Assembly (NCBI GenBank): GCA_963969395.1
Contig: OZ017795.1
Coordinates: 3,348,001-3,412,000, forward strand
Origin: Pseudoscleropodium purum
Taxonomy: Eukaryota; Streptophyta; Bryopsida; Hypnales; Brachytheciaceae
DNA length: 64,000 bases
Reading direction: 5' to 3'
A program made the position numbers and the translations under genes. The notes below the pieces were generated by a model. That model saw only the letters and a program-made list of their open reading frames with translations. It was not told the origin of the DNA and did not search any database. Shown here piece after piece: positions 60,147 through 64,000 of this stretch. Positions within the stretch are counted from its first letter, which is position 1. Each line of letters opens with the position of its first letter.

Positions 60147-61002
60147 TTAACCGCCGCATCCTCCACCGCAACCACCACCACCGCCGTCCATACCGCCGTC
60201 CATACCGCCATCCATTGCTCCACCAAGCAGCATTCCACCCAACAAACCAGCGCCCAAGCCTAAGCCTGGCCCTCCAAAACCGCCACGCCTTGGCCGCGTT
60301 TGCTGGTATACATACTGTTGCTGTGGATACTGCTGGTACTGTTGTGGGTACTGTTGTTGTGGGTACTGCTGCGCATACTGTTGCTGTGAGTATTGACCAC
60401 CCGCACCTCCCATAGCCGGGAACGCCATAACTGGAGGCGCACTCTTCGCCACTTCCTCTTCGGACAATGTCCGTCCCTGCTTCACCGCCACGGAAATCGT
60501 CCCTTGATTCTTCCCTGATTTCTTCCGAACCTGCAGAGTGTCATCACATGTGTCAGGCAACAATCAAGTTCAAATCCTGTAGAGTATCATCACAAGCAAA
60601 CAATCAAGTTCCAAATAAAAAATTACATAGATTCAGCTTCCATGCTGTGATGAAGAAAGAGCGAGTTCTGACCTGGTAAGAGGATCCTCTCGACTGCACC
60701 TTTAGGTCAGACAGGGGCACCAACGCCGACCCGATGAATTTGTTCGAGAATTTGCCGTGATTGTAAATCTCCACGGTCACGTTCGCGTTTCCTTGCTCAA
60801 TCAGACTCTCCTCGACGGGGAGCTTGATGACAGAGTTCCAAGTAGGGTTCACACCTCCACCGTTGTTAGCTGCACCAGCCACTTTGTGGTGAGGGTAAAC
60901 CCACGCGACGCAGTAAGGGCTCATCGTCCCGCCCGTGAGCTTCACGTTCTTCAAGTCCTGCGCTGAGAGCACCGTGACCTCCAGCTCTCGCTGCGGCCCC
61001 AT
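60147..61002 (-). CDS. SRC2: SRC2-like C2-domain protein (237 aa, two exons)
   Basis: SRC2 (soybean gene regulated by cold 2) proteins are plant stress-associated, membrane-recruited C2 proteins. Exon 1 (61002-60673, 110 codons) starts at the first ATG after the promoter and encodes the C2 domain: RELEVTVLSAQDLKNV, SPYCVAWVYPHHK, NPTWNSVIKLPVEE and GSALVPLSDL. The intron is 60672-60531 (GT-AG, phase 0). Exon 2 (60530-60147) starts VRKKSGKNQGTISVAVK, the end of the C2 domain. It continues into a QQYPQQ-rich repeat tract, a GPGLGLGAGLLGG stretch and a glycine tail with MDGG repeats ending GGGCGGGCGG. A C2 core with a low-complexity Gln/Pro/Tyr/Gly tail is the SRC2 layout. Some C2 aspartates that bind calcium are absent, as is common in this family. 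Confidence 0.9.
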
Positions 61003-61364
61003 GGCTACAACTAAAACTCTACGAAACCCTTCCTCTCTTCCAATCTAAGTTAAAGCACCTCACACTCTACTCTGTTTTTCTTCCTGTAAGCTTGGTGTTG
61101 AGAAACAATTCTTGCGACAACCGTTCCTCACGTCCAATCTAAAGAAATTCACGCTCTGCTTCCCTTCCTGTGATCTTGATTTCGGTTCGCAAAAAATTGG
61201 TAAGAGCCTGAAGGCAATTAAATTATGAGATGACATTGAGGGGCGTGGAGATTAAGTAGCGAACGAGAAACAGACGGGATGCGCGGGAGGTGGCTCCGTG
61301 TCGGAGAGGGGGTTCAACACCGCTCACCTTGGGGTTGGTCCTCGAAGCTGCCAACTGGAATGTG

Positions 61365-61402
61365 GACGTGTCGGGCGGATGGGTGCCACGTGGTTGTGAC
61401 GT
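61365..61402. promoter_or_regulatory. G-box/ABRE-like cluster upstream of SRC2
   Basis: Within 365-400 bases upstream of the SRC2-like ATG lie GACGTG at 61365-61370, the G-box CACGTG at 61387-61392 and TGACGTG around 61396-61402. ACGT-core clusters mediate ABA and cold responses in plants, which suits an SRC2-type gene. Function is inferred. Confidence 0.5.
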
Positions 61403-64000
61403 GTGTGTGGCGCGGCCACGTTGCGCGGCTGGAAATATCAAGAAGCATCTTTTTGCTTCTTTGGACGTTTGGACGCCGTGTGAAAGGGGAAGGATCTCGG
61501 AACAGTACTGGATGCGCGTACGGCGTACCTACCGTGCTTGTTGACGAAGAAGAACCGACTTAACTTAACCCTTGAAGGACGTCGCAAGGACGTCGCAGAG
61601 ACCAAAGTGTCGGATACATAGAAAAGATCGCTTATTCATCCAATATTTTTTTCAACCCTCCTCATCGTTTCTTTCTATTCATGTGTAGAAGTATTCTTTT
61701 TTCTAAATTTACTAGAAGAATAGTTTTTGAATATTCAAAATCAGCAATAATGAAATTTCTCAAATTTTCAGAAATATTTGTAAAATTTTTCATATCTTAG
61801 ATATGTTCCAATTTTCCGTAAACTAACCTACATGTAGAATTGTATTGCAAATTCTTTCACCATGGTAATATTGACTTTTTTAAAGAAAAAGATGCTTAAT
61901 CCATGGAGCACTTTTGTAGTGTTTTGGGACCATTTCTTGTTAATTTCTCATAGTGTAAATTTCAGCTGTAAAAATGATGTTTTATAAATTTGAGTTCAAC
62001 TAATGAAATGAAGCTTACCAAGTGGTGTTTTTACTCCAATTGAAAATTTTGAAAAATTTATAAATCTCAATATATTATAGCAATATAAACATTTGACCTA
62101 TATTAACCATGGTTTGTTTGATTTTCTAATTTTTGAGTGATATGATAACTTTCGTTCGTATGACAATGATGTTATACACTATAATGTACATCTATGGTGA
62201 AAATTGTAGATTTCGTGAGTATATTTTGTATTTGTTATGAATTTTTTTTCATTTTTTTCCTATAAAAATTCACAATAATTTCAAATTTCTCAAAAAAAAA
62301 CTTGTAGTAGATATATATGATTTCATCTTTTAAAAAAACCATATAATTTTCTATTCATATTTAGTTGCAAAATAGAAACAAATAGATTGATAGATTAGTG
62401 GCCATAGGCTCACCCTACTAGAGTTAATATAACTACTCCAAAATTGACAAAATAAGCAAATTTAGTATGGTTCCCATCATTATATTGAAATAGTTTTCAT
62501 AGAGTCTTCTTGATAGTGAAAAGGGAATTATAGATTTTCTTAGAATGCATTTTGTGGATACTATATAAAAAAACATAACTTTTCAAAGTGCTAAAAATAG
62601 CTTTTAGGGCCAAATTGAAGGCTAGTTGGAATTCTCCAAGCTTGAACCAATAGGATCACTCAATTTCTCCAAATCTAGCCCAAGGCATTTATACTTGGAT
62701 CCAAATGGAACTACAATTCATCCTATGTGTCACCTTAGGTGATATGGTTTTGGCACCAAACCTTCTTGTGCCAAGGGAGCAATTCGGATGAAGTTTTAGG
62801 TGGCCTGAATTCCTATCTAGGGCCAGATTGAGCTCCTTTGTTGAATCATGAATATCTCTACCATCAATCAACGAATGCTATTTTTTTAGCTTTGACCCTT
62901 TACTACTTTTGCATACTATATCCAAATGCCATGTGCTCATGTTCTTTGGTGCATTGGAACTTCCTTTTATTTTGCCAACAAGAAATTTGAAAGTTTGACT
63001 AGTCAAAAATATTAACTTAACTAGGCACATTAGCTACTTTGCCTTGTGTAAAGAGCAAACTGAATTATACTAAGGGAGTCGACCCATTTCCAATGAGGCA
63101 CACATTTTTGCTATATAGATTGTTTTCTTTCCACTTAGCAAGAGACAAACAATCATTAATTAATAGTGCGGTTCTCGACGCAAATGTGGCACATTGTGAT
63201 TGGCTACAAGACTCTCAATATTGCAACCAACCCTTGGTGGATTTGCAACTAGTCCTTGGTCAGAAATAGTGAGGTCTATATAATGAGTACAGGTCAAATA
63301 GAATCTTCAGTGAAAAAATTCATAGCAATTGAATGTGTTATGAGAAATGAAAATCTGGAGAATTATGGGAACCTTCCGAACTCAATTTTTACACATGGGA
63401 AAATTCCTCCCTTGAAGAACCCCACCCTGCAGATATGTGTAATTGCTTATTTGATCGGAACTGGGTCGGCTCCCTTATACAAACTTTGTCTTATGTTGTG
63501 ATGAACAATCAAGTCAGCCCATACTTGAGCCTTTTCAGTGTCCATTGCAAGAGAAATCTCTTCAGTTACAATTGCATGAATTCACTCTCAATATTGATTA
63601 AATATTTTTTCAAAAAATGGCTGAAATGGCTCAGGACTGTATGCTGGACTCATGATTATGCCCAGCCCATGTGCTCATGGCTTCTTGTAAGAAACCAGGT
63701 CATGTCAATGGCAAGTTCAGGCATACATTTAAAACCAATAGGAACTCATTACCTTTTTTTCCTCATTAAAAGTGCAATATGTTGCTTCTGTGCTTAAGTT
63801 TTGAGTTTCAAAATTCATATCATATGGTGTCCAAAAATTTATTCAAAGAAAATCTATAGACCCCTTCCTTATTCCACAATGCTTCTAGTAAAATATAAAT
63901 ATATTTCAATCACATTAATAAATATCCCAAAAAATCCTTTTAATAGTATTCAAAATTTTATGTATATTTTTCATATTTTTGGAATTGAGCATTAGTAGGC
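61403..64000. other. SRC2 upstream flank and AT-rich spacer
   Basis: GC-rich up to about 61600, with a tandem GGACGTCGCA pair near 61580, then AT-rich to the window end. No gene recognised. The 120-codon frame at 63435-63797 has no family resemblance I can see. Confidence 0.4.

Noticed and set aside
60531..60672. Read-through frames across the SRC2 intron
   Set aside because: Good GT-AG sites join the C2 domain in phase; the read-through residues do not fit the family.
61223..61563. Open frames on both strands upstream of SRC2
   Set aside because: GC-rich promoter region with ACGT elements and no protein resemblance.

Overview
The window looks like nuclear DNA of a land plant. It has intron-bearing genes with GT-AG junctions, and plant-specific families: the chloroplast maltose exporter MEX1, an SRC2-like C2 protein, a NAIP-type coiled-coil protein and RMA-like RING proteins. 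Long AT-rich spacers hold decayed transposons. Nothing I can see fixes the lineage. No rRNA gene, canonical tRNA gene, CRISPR array or bacterial-type operon was seen. All gene models were assembled by eye from reading frames, splice sites and family knowledge; no search was run.

Layout. 0-3.4 kb: one small unrecognised membrane-anchored protein gene (minus) with G-boxes upstream. 4.6-8.2 kb: a NAI2-interacting-protein-like gene (minus) in at least nine pieces, carrying two mutually compensating frameshifts in its most conserved motif. 11.4-13.1 kb: two decayed RMA-like RING genes facing tail to tail. 13.5-23.6 kb: AT-rich spacer with short repeats and a 538-bp hAT-type non-autonomous transposon. 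23.6-25.3 kb: a SINE-like segment, a perfect 153-bp palindrome, and a third RING gene split exactly inside its zinc-binding core by a 194-bp LTR-like insertion with a 5-bp target duplication. 26.6-27.5 kb: GC-richer unrecognised open frames. 28.5-32.6 kb: a complete nine-exon MEX1 gene (minus). 35.1-36.3 kb: 3' exons of a 2-oxoglutarate dehydrogenase E1 gene, apparently a fragment. 37-60 kb: transposon and repeat territory, with a SWIM-finger relic, two more copies of the same hAT-type MITE, a decayed hAT transposase, three arrays with a period near 180 bp, and a TTAA-flanked inverted-repeat element. 60.1-61.0 kb: a two-exon SRC2-like gene (minus) with G-box/ACGT elements upstream.

The genes do not form a pathway. 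MEX1 exports maltose from the chloroplast during starch breakdown; SRC2-like proteins are stress-associated C2 proteins; NAIPs are ER-associated; RMA-type proteins are E3 ubiquitin ligases. The most informative parts of the window are the molecular scars: the transposon-split RING gene, the frame-compensated NAIP exon, the CpG-decay series among MITE copies, the perfect hairpin, and the recurrent 180-bp periodicity.
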